64,000 nt of DNA from Nothopassalora personata (Eukaryota > Ascomycota > Dothideomycetes > Mycosphaerellales > Mycosphaerellaceae): contig CM066293.1 of assembly GCA_033816765.1 (NCBI GenBank), positions 2,976,001-3,040,000 of the forward strand, written 5' to 3'. The notes under the pieces are model-generated. The model was not told the DNA's origin and searched no databases. It saw only the letters and a list, made by a program, of their open reading frames with translations. The translations under genes and the position numbers were made by a program. Positions 63,577 to 64,000 of this stretch are shown here, one piece after another. Each line of letters opens with the position of its first letter. Position 1 is the first letter of the stretch.

Positions 63577-64000
63577 GATCGGTTTCCGTGATGTATGGGT
63601 GGTTGACGTGCTCACGCGCAGAGACGAATGGCCACCACGTCCATACTCCCCGTGGATGTGCTGGCAAGCCGTGACGAACGACTATTTGTGGATCAGCACA
63701 AGTCAGTCCTGCCATCGATCATGCTGTCATACGCGGGAGCATTGGCAGCGATCACAAAGCTGGCAGAACGGCTGCCTCATGGCTGGAGACGCCGAGCTAC
63801 CTTCGTTCAGAAGCTGACTCTCATGGACGACGACAGTCTACGACACCGTCACCAGTCTATAACATCGAGTGCAACGCTACAGGCACTTGCTCAATAACTG
63901 GGGCCTCCCAACAGGTCCTTTCACTACGAACCACTTTCTCAAGCCACCATGCTTTTCATTCCGGCATGGATGAGCACCAAAGCGGTCGCGCCATGTATCG
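63577..64000. other. Window end; possible first exon of a further gene
   Basis: An 89-codon plus-strand frame (63628-63897, MATTSILPVDVLASRDERL) has a plausible protein-like start, but no intron or continuation can be shown before the window ends. No known domain. Confidence 0.25.

Overview
This is a piece of a filamentous ascomycete genome. Short introns with GT..CTGAC..AG signals, fungal-type orthologues (DIM-2 DNA methyltransferase, CIA84-like PPR protein, bS18m, prohibitin-2, ISC1) and transposons carrying RIP (repeat-induced point mutation) damage all fit. A Dothideomycete (Capnodiales/Mycosphaerellales) is my inference from the overall look, not something the window proves.

Layout. Positions 1 to about 37,140 are one nested block of LTR retrotransposons with almost no host genes. 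The backbone is a Ty3/gypsy element (family B, LTRs 3981-4178 and 34134-34331) lying beside a truncated copy of itself. Two full Ty3/gypsy chromoviruses, A (4817-11872, minus) and C (13991-29711, plus), are inserted in it, each with a 5-bp target duplication. C carries a 765-bp non-LTR-like insert (15955-16719) and a Ty1/copia element (18684-26702, minus). The copia element in turn carries a young, undamaged 2.4-kb element (23245-25645). Solo LTRs of related families sit at 2881-3429, 30941-31281, 32794-33123 and 35706-36140. The old elements are riddled with TAG/TAA codons and have lost CpA/TpG in favour of TpA while keeping CpG, as expected of RIP. The young element and the solo LTRs at 30.9 and 32.8 kb escaped.

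The young element is unusual. It has an intact gag on one strand and no pol at all. On the opposite strand, next to its 3' LTR, it has a second intact ORF (23637-24197): a Zn2Cys6-like cysteine cluster, a predicted coiled coil and an acidic, aromatic tail. Damaged homologues of this antisense ORF sit at the same place and in the same orientation in A and C, both 185 codons long. In A and C it is followed by a tRNA-like sequence. LTRs of these families share a promoter core, but directly upstream of the TATA box each carries a different array of short repeats, several of them dyad-symmetric. Together these suggest an ambisense retroelement group encoding its own regulator with fast-changing LTR target sites.

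About 37.1-39.8 kb is gene-poor sequence without RIP. From 39.8 to 64 kb the window is ordinary euchromatin: dim-2 (minus), a CIA84-like gene (minus), bS18m (plus), a DUF2235 hydrolase (plus), a small secreted protein (minus), prohibitin-2 (minus), an L-type lectin cargo receptor (plus), a gene-free stretch with one more RIP-damaged LTR relic (57.8-58.6 kb), a 639-residue protein I do not recognise (plus), and ISC1 (plus). Having dim-2, the enzyme that methylates RIP-damaged DNA in Neurospora, 2.6 kb from a RIP-saturated block is notable. Most of the other genes are housekeeping and not functionally linked; three serve mitochondria (CIA84-like, bS18m, Phb2).
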